From Elymus sibiricus (lineage: Eukaryota; Streptophyta; Magnoliopsida; Poales; Poaceae): a stretch of 64,000 nt of DNA. The stretch covers positions 77,873,954 through 77,937,953 of the forward strand of contig CM077665.1 of the NCBI GenBank assembly GCA_039707655.1, read 5' to 3'. The position numbers and the translations under genes were made by a program. A model generated the notes under the pieces. It ran no database searches, had not been told where the DNA came from, and saw only the letters and a list, made by a program, of their open reading frames with translations. Shown one piece after another: positions 1 through 10,309 of this stretch (its first letter is position 1; the number at the start of each line of letters is the position of its first letter).

Positions 1-540
1 GTGGCGAACTACCGCTCGGCGTCAGCAGTCACCATTGGATCCGCGCGGGAAGGTTGAAGCGATGAAGAGATGTGCATCCTCTCTCTATTATTTCCCGTCG
101 TGGGTGTGCTTCTTGTCTTGTGTGGCGCGATCGGAAGGTGGAAGAGATGAAGGTAAATGGCCGTGGGAATAAATTGCGCCGGACGGCCTGGAATTTCGGC
201 ACGTCCGCATGACAGTTTTTGCAGCGCTTAACTGCAACGTGGGGCTGGGTGCGGCACAACCGCATGCATATGGTGCCCCAAACGTACGTGATCGTTCGCG
301 CGTGGAGGGACGCCGGCAGAGCGGGCGCACACGGACACGAGTAGAGCGCGTCACGGCTGCATCAACCGCCTCATGCGTAGTTTAATTCACGACGGTGCGT
401 ACAGAACGACCGTTTGCTTTATAATAAAACGCAAATGTTTTTTTATTATTAAACGTTTGTGTACTTGTCATTTCTCCCACCTCCGTCCCGTCTTGTCACC
501 GCATTGCCGCCCGAGGATTTCAGTGCATGCTTCAGGAGCG

Positions 541-704
541 TGCAGGTTCCCGCGCAAGCTTCCCGCCCGGCTCGCCAAAATCCCCTAAACACCCAATGCT
601 TCGAGAGCGCGCAAAATTTCTTTTGGGCTTCCCGTTCCCGCGCAACCACGCAGGAACACGTGCAAGCTTCCCGCCCGGCTTGCCTTGACCGTCTGCTTTA
701 TAAA
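541..704 (+). promoter_or_regulatory. GC-rich promoter with repeated TTCCCGCC/TTCCCGCG boxes and a TATA box
   Basis: A TATA-like TTATAAA lies at 698-704, about 80 bp before the ATG at 786. Upstream are four boxes that match the E2F-type core: TTCCCGCG at 547-554 and 635-642, TTCCCGCC at 560-567 and 668-675. The 19-bp string GCAAGCTTCCCGCCCGGCT occurs exactly twice, at 554-572 and 662-680. E2F-like TTCCCGC boxes are known from promoters of S-phase genes; that this promoter is cell-cycle controlled is only inference. It fits as promoter of the split ORF that follows. The rest of 1-540 shows no gene I can support; 400-460 is AT-rich with an inverted repeat around ATAATAAAACG. Confidence 0.45.
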
Positions 705-785
705 CCCTCACGTCCGGCGTCTCCACATCGCATTCATCCCCTCCCTGCCCGTAGCTTCCCCGGTTTACTTCTCCCCCAATCACCA

Positions 786-936
786 ATGCCACCTGTCCAT
801 TGTCGTCGCTTCGCCACTCCGCCAAAGGGCAGCTCCAGCTGGGAGACTGCACCACGTCGGCGACGCAGTACCCGGGAGCGTGTAGTGCGTGTGGCGTCCT
901 TGTTGGGTGTGCGCACGATACCCACCACACGCTCCT
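786..936 (+). pseudogene. 5' part of a small host gene of unknown product, split by a solo LTR
   Basis: The open frame starts at ATG 786, just after a TATA-bearing promoter, and encodes an Arg/Ser/Pro-rich stretch (RRRRSTRER near residue 25). At 937 a solo LTR begins. The target duplication ctcct (932-936 and 2588-2592) allows the pre-insertion frame to be traced: the frame reaching 936 continues without shift or stop at 2593 and ends at TGA 3054-3056, giving about 204 codons. This preserved frame, together with the promoter, suggests a real transcription unit, either a host gene or one captured by a DNA transposon. I do not recognise the product. With the LTR in place the frame stops inside the LTR, at about 1008. 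Confidence 0.45.
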
Positions 937-2587
937 TGATGTCTACTATGCAACTTTATTCTTGTAGACTCATGTTGGGCCTCCAAGCGCAGAGTTTTGT
1001 AGGACAGTAGCAATTTTCCCTTAAGTGGATGACCTAAGGTTTATCAATCCGTGGGAGGTGTAGGATGAAGATGGTCTCTCTCAAGCAACCCTGCAATCAA
1101 ATACAAGAAATCTCTTGTGTCCCCAACACACCCAATACAATGGAAAATTGTATAGGTGCACTAGTTCGGGGAAGAGATGGTGATACAAGTGCAATATGGA
1201 TGGTAGAAATAGGTTTTTGTAATCTGAAAATATAAAAACAGCAAGGTAGCAAGTGTAAAACAACGAGCAAAATGGTGTATAAATTCTTGGAAATAAGGCC
1301 TAGGGTTCATACTTTCGCTAGTGCAATCTCCCAACAATGCTAACATAGTTGAATCATATGATCATCCCTCAACGCGCAACAAAGAATCACTCCAAACTTC
1401 CTATCTAGCGGGGAACAATAAGATGAAATTGGTGTAGGTAGTAGAACCACTTCAAAGTTATTCTTTCCGATCAATCTATTGGGCTATTCCTATAAGTGTC
1501 ACAAACAGCCCTAGAGTTCCTACTAGAATAACACCAATGATACATATCAATCAACCCTAATGTTACCTAGATACTCCAATGTCACCTCAAGTATCCGTGG
1601 GTAAATTATGCGACATGCATCAAACAATTTCAGATCTATCGTATTCAATCCAACACAAAGAACTTCAAGGAGCACCCCAAGATTTCTATCGGAGAACGTG
1701 GTATGAAAACGTGCAAGCAACCCCTATGCATAGATCCCCTAGGTCACCGGAATCCGCAAGTTGATGCCTCAACATATATCAAGTGAATCAATAGAATACC
1801 CCAATGTCACTACGGGTATCCCACAAAAGACGTACATCAAGTGTTTTCAAACCATAATATTCAATCCAACATAACAAGATCTCAAAGGTAAAGATTCAAT
1901 TCATCACAACAAGGTAGCAAGGGAATAACATCATATGATCCGACTGTATTAACAAAGCCCGTGATACATCAAGATCGTGTCATCTCAAGAACACAAGAGA
2001 GAGAGATTGAACACATAGCTACTGGTACAAACCGTCAGCCCCGAGGGTGGACTACTCCCTCCTCGTCATGCCCTCCGCCGGGATAATGAAGATGGCCACG
2101 GGAGATGATCTACCCTCTCCGACAGGGTACTGGAACGCCTCTAGATTGGTTTTCATCGATACAGAGAGTTGCGGCGGCGGAACAAGGCGTCTCTCTTTAT
2201 TTATGGGGTTTCTGGTATTTGTGGGATTTTTCAGCGTTGGAATCACGCCAAACGGAGCCACGTGGGCCCCACCACATATCTCACTGCGCCACTAGGGGGG
2301 CGCGGCCTGTTGCGTGGTGGCCCACTAGCACACCCCCACCGGCAGGTCTTCGCTCCAATGTTGCTTATTTCCTCCAGAAAAAATCACAAAAAGGTTTCGG
2401 GCGATTCCGATAACTTTCATTTTCTGCACAAAAACAACACCACGGTAATTCTGCTGAAAACAACGTCAGTCCGGGTTAATTCTAAATAAATCATATAAAG
2501 TGCATCAAAACCATATAAAACTATTGTAAACATAGGTGAATATGGCATGAATACTTCATAAATTATCGATACGTTGGAGACATATCA
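937..2587 (-). mobile_element. Solo LTR of a Sabrina/WHAM-related gypsy family (same family as A1)
   Basis: This 1651-bp sequence is the reverse complement of the LTRs at 10310-11971 and 15889-17544. It begins TGATGTCT and ends with the complement of the family start TGATATGTCTCC. Both sides carry the 5-bp duplication ctcct (932-936, 2588-2592). No internal domain or second LTR is present, so it is a solo LTR left by LTR-LTR recombination. The GC-rich palindrome typical of these LTRs (about 2255-2340) is visibly decayed, so it looks older than A1. It separates two halves of an open reading frame. Confidence 0.9.
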
Positions 2588-2592
2588 CTCCT

Positions 2593-3056
2593 CCACCTTT
2601 GCCCGAAGGCAGCTGCTGCCGGCGACCGCCGTGGCAGCCACCCCATCGCCGGCCCCCATTTTCTCCACCCCACCAGCGGCCTCATTGGCCACCACCACAC
2701 CATCGTCTGCCTTGGCAGCCACCCCATGGTCAGCCACCGGGGCCGTCACCCGCTTCGCCACCGCGGCCCGAAGGCGGGAGGAGGAGGCCGCCGCCGAAGC
2801 CCAGCCGCTCGGCTTTTGCGTCAGCGGCCTAGCGCACTACATTAACTTCCTACATGAGGAGGAGGAGCGCCAGGTTGAGCACGCAAAGAGGCTCACCATC
2901 GCCGTGGCTGCAGCAGTGGCGCGGAATGAGGAGATCTACGTTGAGTCCCGCCGCTTCGAGGAGGCGCATCAGGAGTGGCGGAGGGCAGCAGTGGTAGGCG
3001 AGGAATTCGACTCCTCCAGCTCGTCGATAGGCTCCTCCTCCTCTGCCTCTTACTGA
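2593..3056 (+). pseudogene. 3' part of the split small host gene, unknown product
   Basis: This continues the frame of 786-936 after the solo LTR. It encodes an Ala/Pro/Thr-rich segment, then a charged helix-prone part (RRREEEAAAEAQ, later HEEEERQVEHAKR and FEEAHQEWRRA), and ends in a Ser run before the stop at 3054-3056. Codons end mostly in G or C, unlike the AT-rich retrotransposon DNA around it, which is typical of GC-rich grass exons. No domain is recognised. A similar Ala/Glu-rich ORF lies at 21087-21506, so both could be pieces of related captured genes. Whether it is expressed cannot be told. Confidence 0.4.
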
Positions 3057-4197
3057 ACGCACTCGGCAGAGGAGAAGGCTGCTGGCAGTAGCACAAAGCC
3101 CCTCCGGAGTAGTATTTAGGGGCTATTTTGTTCAGTTCATCTAACTATAGATATGGTTGAACTGTCCCACCTACTTTAAATTAGCTAGTATATATATAGT
3201 TGAACTAGCTATTTCAGTACATGCTTGGCAGCAAATGGGCAAAAGTTTGTTCGATTCAGCTGTCGAGTTGAACTATTTTGTACAGATACCAATGCTTAGT
3301 CTATGAATGAAATCTATGTTTACTGAATTTCAGTTGCAAAATTGCACCGTAATAGTGATTTTGTTCCTGCAAAATTTGACAAATGTCAATGTTTCCAATT
3401 TGACAAATGACAATTTACCAAATATGACAGATTTGAATCTTACATGTCTGCTGCTGCCAATGCATCGATCAGTGCTTAGATAGGGTGCTTAGTGTATTAA
3501 ATGTCTTGGCAACTCAAGTCCACAATGCATTGTTGCTAAGCTCCCTTCATTTAATGATTTGGCAACTAAACTCTTGCATGCATTTGGTGAGTTTCCTTCA
3601 TTTAAGTGTTTTGCCAAGGTTCACGCGCTTGACATTGTTTCTTCATGTGGTCACCAAACTCATATCTCTCCTCTTAATTACCTTCCCACATCAGATTTTT
3701 TGCATACATGGCAACCTTAGCAACAGTACAAGGTGGAGCATTGGGAAGGGCACACGGGTCATCATTCAAAACCGTTTGCGACGACGCAATGAAAAATTCC
3801 TCCATGCCAGATTTTTGCATGGCTTAGTAGGGAAGGAACCATTGCCCTCGGTCTGCATACGAGTATTCAGTCTGAAACGTCTTTGATGACCGGCAAAGGA
3901 CATGCCTCCCCGATGAGTGTGCGGAGGACACTACTCGCACGCCACCCGTCTACTCAAACACCTGTCCGCACGCTACCTCCTTGCCAATATAAAGTGCGAC
4001 ATGTGGCAGCACGTAAATGGTCAGTAGAACGTCTACGAATTATAAATAATACACCCGTTTGCGATGGTAATGTGACATGTTTTTGTTCCAAAATGCCTTT
4101 GTTGGCTATTAATAATGCTTGCTCCTTCTCTTAAAGTGGACACGAAAAATACCACAGCATATTTGTGCTTTATATGACGAGGCCCTGCCCAACATAG
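3057..4197. other. Host non-coding sequence, possibly CACTA-transposon filler
   Basis: No gene is supported here. The first 400 bp look like 3' UTR or intergenic AT-rich DNA with repeated GTTGAACT words. From about 3740 the sequence has phrases such as ACCGTTTGCGACGACGC and ACCCGTTTGCGATGG, which resemble subterminal repeats of Triticeae CACTA elements. I see no CACTA terminus or transposase, so the assignment is weak. Confidence 0.3.
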
Positions 4198-5226
4198 ACC
4201 TTGTGACTGTAGTTCATATTTGAACTATGTACATTAAATGCACATAAAACTCAATTAGTGTATAGAAAAGCCATACGAACCCTAATAATTTCATATTTTT
4301 GCACTACACACCTATTGGTTTATGTTGTTTCTAGAAAAAAATCAAGGACAGAAGAGGCATCGGATGTCGTTTCACCTGCAGATGTGGCATGCATATGTTC
4401 CCTATCGGAACCACGTAGCTTATTGTGTGAGAAGCTCCGGTTTGTAAGAGGCTTGTGACAAAACATGTCCAATTTGGTATTATTTTTTACCAGGGCATAT
4501 GGGTACCTTGTCATGACATCATTCCAAGTTTCATGAATTTCTGACGAGTTTTGGATTTACGAGAATTTAAAAACCAAGTTTCTCGATGTTTGTGGTCGAG
4601 CCAAGATGCTGAGATGTTCGAAATTCGTTCCCATTTCTTGCATGTGACCTAACACATGCATCCAGGGACACATATATGATTTTTCAACCCATTTTGGTGC
4701 ACCGGACCTTGTGATTGTAGATCAAATTTGAATTATGCACATTAAATAATGCACAGAAACCTCAACTAATGTATTTAAAAGCCAGATGATCCCTTAATTT
4801 ATTCATATTTTTGCACTTCGCACCTACATGCCTTTGTTGTTTCTATAAAAAAAATCAAGGAGAGAAGAGGCATCGGATGTATTTTCGCCCGCAGATGTGA
4901 CGTGCATATATAATGTTCCCTATATATCAAAACCACACAGCTTCTTGTGAGGAGCTCCAATTTGTAAGGGGCTTGTGTAAGAACATGTCCAAGTTGGACA
5001 ATTTTTTACCATGGCATATGTGTGCCCTTGTCATGACATCATGCCAAGTTTCATGTATTTCTGACGAGTTTTGGATTTACGGGAATTTGAAAACCAAGTA
5101 TCTCAATGTTTCCGGCCGAGCCAACAGACAATGAGATGTTAGAAATCCATTCCCGTTTCTTGCGTGGGACCTAAACATGCATCTAGGGAAAGGTATATGA
5201 TTTTTTCAACCTATTTTCATGCGCTG
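4198..5226. repeat. Two tandem copies of a ~508 bp unit, the second cut by a copia insertion
   Basis: Unit 1 (about 4198-4705) and unit 2 (about 4706-5226) both begin ACCTTGTGA(C/T)TGTAG and run in parallel: AAATCAAGGA, AGAAGAGGCATCGGATG, CTTGTCATGACATCAT, TGACGAGTTTTGGATTTAC, then a CATGCATC(C/T)AGGGA stretch. They differ by many substitutions and small indels, so the duplication is old. Unit 2 stops where the copia LTR begins at 5227. I remember similar long tandem units inside Triticeae CACTA elements, which fits the neighbouring host DNA, but this is not proven. Confidence 0.65.
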
Positions 5227-7013
5227 TGTTGGAAATATGCCCTAGAGGCAATAATAAAATAGTTATTATCATATTTCCTTGTTCATGATAATCATTTATT
5301 ATCCATGCTATAACTGTGTTGATTGGAAACTCAAATACATGTGTGGATACATAGACAACACTGTGTCCCTAGTGAGCCTCTACTAGACTAGCTCGTTGAT
5401 CAAAGATGGTTAAGGTTTCCTGACCATGGACATGAGTTGTCATTTGATAACGGGATCACTTCATTAGAAGAATGATGTGATGGACAAGACCCAACCGTAA
5501 GCATAACATCTGATCGTGTTAGTTTATTGCTACTACTTTATCCATGTCAAGTATCAGTTCCTACGACCATGAGATCATGCAACTCCCTGACACCGGAGGA
5601 ATGCCTTGTGTGTATCAAACGTCGCAACGTAACTGGGTGACTATAAAGGTACTCTACAGGTATCTCCGAGCGTGTGTGTTGGGTTGGCGTGAATCGAGAC
5701 GGGGATTTGTCACTCCGTATGACGGAGAGGTATCTCTGGGCCCACTCTATAATGCAGCATCATAAGAAGCTTGCAAGCAATGTGACTAAGGAGTTAGTCA
5801 CGGGATCTTGTATCACGGAACGAGTAAAGAGACTTGCCGGTAATGAGATTGAACTAGGTATGGAGATACCGACGATCGAATCTCGGGCAAGTAACATACC
5901 GATGGACAAAGGGAACTGCATACGGGATTGACTGAATCCTTGACATCGTGGTTCGACCGATAAAGATCTTCGTAGAATATGTGGGAACCAATATGGGCAT
6001 CCAGGTCCCACTATTGGTTATTGGCCGTAGAGGTGTCTCGGTCATGTCTGCATAGTTCTCGAACCTGCAGGGTCTGCACACTTAACGTTCGGTGACGATT
6101 CATTATTGTTGAGTTATATATGTTGGTGACCGAAAGTTGTTCGGAGTCCCGGATAAGACCCCGAACGTCACGAGGAGTTCTGGAATGGTTCGGAGGTAAA
6201 GATTGATATATAGGAAGATGGTATTCGAGTTCCGGAAAAGTTCCGGGACCTACCGGTTTTGTGACGGAGATGCCGGAAGGGTTCCGGGGGTCCACTGGGG
6301 GGGTCCACCTGCCCCGGAGGGCCCCATGGGCTCTCAGAGGGGGCGCACTAGCCCCTGGTGGGCTGGCCACCCCTCTCACCCAAGTCCCATGCGGCTAGTG
6401 CTAGGGTTGGCCCAAGAGGGGGGGGCGCCCCACTTGCCTTGGGGGCCAAGGCTCCCCCCTTGGCCGCCGGCCCCATCTAGGCCGCCGCCCCCTAGGGGTG
6501 GGAAACCTAGGGTGCCGTCCCCCTCCTCCCTTCCCCCTATATATATGAGAGGAGAGGGAGGGCAGACGCACCACAAGCCACGGCGCATCCCTCCCTCTCC
6601 CCTAGATCGTTTTTCTCCTCTAGATTCGTTCTGGTAGTGCTTGGCGAAGCCCTGCTGGGACAGCTCCACCACCAACACCGCCATGCCGTCGTGCTGCCAG
6701 AGAACTCATCTATCTCTCTGCCCTTGCTTGTTGGATCAAGAAGGCGGTGACGTCATCGAGTTGTACGTGTGCTGAACGCGGAGGTGTCGTCCGTTCGGCG
6801 CTAGATCGGAAGGGAACAAGATTGGATCGCGATACGGATCGTGATTGGATCGCGAAGACGTTCGACTACACCAACCGCATTTCTTAACGCTTCCCGCTTA
6901 GCGATCTACAAGGGTATGTAGATGCACTCCCCCTCTCGTAGCTGTTGATCTCCATAGATAGATCTTGGGTGTTCGTAGGAATTTTTTTGTTTCCCATGCA
7001 ACGTTCCCCAACA
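5227..7013 (+). repeat. 5' LTR of a BARE1/WIS/Angela-like copia element
   Basis: This 1787-bp LTR starts TGTTGGAAATATGCCCTAG and ends CCCCAACA, matching the LTRs of element G along most of its length. A TATATATATG promoter motif lies near 6537-6548 after a very GC-rich segment (6290-6530). It is followed directly by a PBS and leader, so it was a 5' LTR, but the rest of its element is missing: a WHAM-like LTR starts at 7156 and no matching copia coding region or 3' LTR is found downstream in the window. Confidence 0.88.
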
Positions 7014-7155
7014 GTGGTATCAGAGCTAGGTATATGCGTAGATAACATGCACGAGTAGGTCACAAAAGAGTTTGTGGGTGTTCATGTTCAGATTGCTTAC
7101 TTCCTTAGTCTTATCTTGATCCGGCGGTATTGTGGGATGAAGCGGCTCGGACCAA
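7014..7155 (+). other. copia primer-binding site and start of leader, truncated
   Basis: One base after the LTR is TGGTATCAGAGC (7015-7026), complementary to the 3' end of initiator tRNA-Met, the usual primer of this lineage. The next 130 bp align with the leader of element G (53941-54080) up to GCGGCTCGGACCAA, where element B1 begins. Confidence 0.85.
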
Positions 7156-8737
7156 TGATACGTCTCCAAACGTATCTATAATTTTTGATTGTTCCATGCT
7201 GTTATATTACCATTCTTGGATATTTTATAATCATTTTATAGCAACTTTATATCATTTTATGGGACTAACCTATTGACATAGTGCCTAGTGCCAATTGCTG
7301 TTTTTTGCTTGTTTTTTACTTCGCAGAATATCAGTACCAAACGGAGTCCAAATCCACGAAACTTTTTGGAGATTTTTTTGGACCAGAAGATAACTTGGGA
7401 GCCAAGGAAGCACCCGGGGGGGGGGGGAGGCCCGTGGGGCCCATGATACACCAAGGCGCGCCAGAGGCCCTTGGCGCGCCCTGATTTATTGTGGGGTCCA
7501 CGGAGGTCTTTTCCACCGCCTCTCAGCTCTATAAATCCTCAGAAATTCCAGAAACCCTAGAGAAGGAGACGAAACACAATTCCAGCCGCCGCAAGTTCCA
7601 GAACCACGAGATCCAATCTAACACCATCACGGAGGGGTTCATCATCCTCATTGGTGCTTCTCCGATGATGCGTGAGTAGTCCATCATAGACCTATGGGTC
7701 CGTAGGCAGTAGCTAGATGGCTTCCTCTCTCTGTTTTGATTCTCAATACAATGGTCTCTTGGAGATCTATTTGATGTAATGACTTTTTGCTGTGTGTTTG
7801 TTGGGATCCGATGAAGTTTGAGTTCATGATCAGTTTCTATCCATGAATATTATTTGAGTCTTCTTTGATCTCTTATATGCATGATTATTTATAGCCTCAT
7901 ATTTCTTCTTCGAATCTTTGGTTTAGTTAGGCCAACTAGATCGATTTTTCTTGCCATGGGAAGAGGTGCTTTGTGATGGGTTCGATCTTGCGGTGTCCTC
8001 TCCCAGTGACAGAAGGGGCAGCGAGGCACGCATGTATCGTTGCTATTAAGGATAACAAGATGGGGTCTATTCCTACATGAATAGATCTTGTCTACATCAT
8101 GTCATCGTTCTTATTGTTACTCCATTTCTCCATGAACTTAATACATTAGATGCATGCTAGATAGCGGTCGATGTGTGGAGTAATAGTAGTAGATGCAGAA
8201 TCATTTTGGTCTACTAATCTTGGACGTGATGCCTATATATTGATCATTGCCTTGGATATCGTCATGATTATTTGATCTTCTATCAATTGCCCAATAGTAA
8301 TTTGTTTACCCACCGTGTGCTATTTTCTTGAGAGAAGCCACTAGTGAAATCTACGGCCCCGGGTCTATTCTTTTAATATATTGCTTTCCGATCTATCTTT
8401 TTCTGCATTTGTTTTCAGATCTATTATTACAAAAACCCAAAAATACCTTGCTGCACTTTTTTATTTGTATCTTTTATTTCGTGTTCTTGTGCGATCTATT
8501 TATCCAATCTCATACAAACCAATCTATCTTTTTACCGTGGAGAGATTGTCAACCTCTCTTACGCGTCGGGTTGCAAGTATTTGTTTTTTGTGTGCAGGTA
8601 CCATTTACATAGTGTTGCTTGGTTCTCCTACTGGTTCGATAACCTTAGTTTCATAAATGAGGGAAATACTTATCGTAGATGTGCTGCATCGTCCCTTCCT
8701 TTTGGGGGAAATACCGACGCAGTCTCAAGCCACGTCA
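7156..8737 (+). repeat. 5' LTR of B1
   Basis: The 1582-bp LTR runs from TGATACGTCTCC to CAAGCCACGTCA. It contains a G12 run (about 7416-7427), a palindromic stretch with two GGCGCGCC sites (7434-7497) and a TATA motif CTATAAAT (7529-7536). The GC palindrome followed by TATA is shared by all TGATACGTC-type LTRs here. Confidence 0.9.
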
Positions 8738-8747
8738 AAGGAATTTC

Positions 8748-8766
8748 TAGCGCCGTTGCCGGGGAG
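8748..8766 (+). other. Primer-binding site of B1 (tRNA-Asp type)
   Basis: The sequence differs at one base from TGGCGCCGTTGCCGGGGAG, complementary to the 3' end of plant tRNA-Asp(GUC) with its CCA. It sits 10 bp after the LTR; the same 10-11 bp gap is seen in A1, C, E and F. Confidence 0.8.
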
Positions 8767-8980
8767 ACATCATCAACATCTATCAGGTTCCTAATCACAA
8801 ATCTCATCTCCTTGCAATTTACATTATTTGCCATTTGCCTCTCGTTTTCATCTCCCCCACTTCACAAAAAATGGCCGTTTTATTCGCCCTCTTTTCCGTT
8901 TGCCTTTTTGCTTGTTTGCTATCTTTGCTTGTGTTGCCATGTGCCTTCTATTTGCTTGCATCTTCGCTTGCTAAAAATCT

Positions 8981-9913
8981 ATGGATATGGGTCCTAATCC
9001 ACTTGCTAATCTTTTCAAAAGGCCAAATTATTATGAACCAATTGCTAGTGAGTTGAGTGCACTTGATTATCTCTATGAAGTTTTGTTTGAAAATCATGAA
9101 TCTGAAAATTTTGATGAAGTGTTGAAAGAAGAAATTTATAAGGTGATTCATGATAGCTCCTTGATTGAAAAGCATGATTGCAATGATGTTATTATAAATT
9201 CTATTAATATCAATTATGTTAATGATATGCAAAACTACAAGCTTGGGGATGGTAATTTTGTCAGGTCCACTTCTTATTGCAATGATCATGATTGGGGTGA
9301 TAATGCTTCTTATGATCTTGAAAATTTATTTAAGCCTCATGTTGAATATGTTATTGATAATAATGTTTGCAATAGTATCGAAAGTGGGTTTGGAAGAGAG
9401 TCAACTTTAGGTAAAAAGAATCCCACATATTTGGAGAGTGTTCAATCTTATGATTTTTTTGATAAAAGTGGGTTTGGAGAGGTCATAACTTTAGTTGATG
9501 ATAATCCCACTATTTTGGAAGATGATAAAAACTATATGCATGTTGATCATAAAGAGAGTATTGTTTATGATAGATGTATTGTTCAATTTGATTATGATCA
9601 TACATGTAATTATTATGAGAGAGGAAATTATGATTGTAGAAATTTTCACGATACTAAATTACCTCTCTTAATGTTGAGATTGCTATTGTCTCTTTCTTCT
9701 TCCTTCCATATGCTAGTTTTTGCTTGCCTTGATAATTTGTCTGCTTATAAAATGCCTATGCATAGGAAGTCTGTTAGACTTAAGTGTGTTTTCCATATGC
9801 TTCATGATGCTCTCTTTGTGTTGCTATTATTATCTTTCATGAGGGCATCATTGAAATCCCAAGCCTATCTTAATGGCTATAAAGAAAGAGCTTGTTGGGA
9901 GGCAACCCAGTGA
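8981..9913 (+). CDS. Unknown protein of non-autonomous element B1 (310 aa)
   Basis: This intact frame starts at the ATG common to B1 and C (the C protein starts MDPHPLANLF). It is rich in Asp, Asn and Tyr, very acidic, and lacks recognisable Gag, protease, RT or integrase motifs. The first ~80 residues align with the protein of C (PLANLFKR, PIASELSALDYLYEV, EEIYKVIHDSSLIEKH). The middle differs from both C and A1, with a repeated GFG(R/E) motif near residues 136 and 157. The C-terminal third again resembles A1 and C (YKMPMHRKSVRLKC, HDALF). The stop lies within a conserved hairpin at 9894-9909. It may be a packaging or chaperone protein of the element, but no function can be assigned. Confidence 0.6.
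   Translation: MDMGPNPLANLFKRPNYYEPIASELSALDYLYEVLFENHESENFDEVLKEEIYKVIHDSSLIEKHDCNDVIINSININYVNDMQNYKLGDGNFVRSTSYCNDHDWGDNASYDLENLFKPHVEYVIDNNVCNSIESGFGRESTLGKKNPTYLESVQSYDFFDKSGFGEVITLVDDNPTILEDDKNYMHVDHKESIVYDRCIVQFDYDHTCNYYERGNYDCRNFHDTKLPLLMLRLLLSLSSSFHMLVFACLDNLSAYKMPMHRKSVRLKCVFHMLHDALFVLLLLSFMRASLKSQAYLNGYKERACWEATQ
9894..9909 (+). other. Conserved post-ORF hairpin, B1 copy
   Basis: GTTGGGAGGCAACCCA can fold as a stem-loop (TGGG/CCCA core). The same box stands just after the ORF in A1 (12933-12950), C (24837-24853) and H (43187-43203), although the flanks differ. Confidence 0.6.
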
Positions 9914-10309
9914 ATAAAATTTATGTTTACCTTTTTATTTCTGTTCTTGAGTGTTTGCACAATTATGCTACAGTTATGATTGTGTTTTTTATGTTTTAAT
10001 TAGTGTTTGTGCCAAGTAAAGCCTTTGGTATCATGTTGGGTGATAGTTGATTTGATCTTGTTGAAAAACAAAAACTTTTGCCTCCAGTAGCAGAATTTTC
10101 AAAATTCACAGAAGCGACGAAAAATTATGAATTTTTACAAAATATTGATATACAAATTGCATACGTTGTCCTAATTTTTCAGAATTTTTGGAGTTACAAA
10201 AGTATGGTTAGAGTACAGATTACTACAGACTCTTCTGTTTCTGAAAGATTCTGTTTTTGTTGCATTGTGTGCTTATTTTGATGAATCTATGGTTAGTATT
10301 GGAGGGTAT

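Noticed and set aside
6203..6637. ORF inside the copia LTR at 5227-7013
   Set aside because: Low-complexity Pro/Gly/Arg product of the GC-rich LTR promoter region, not conserved in element G.
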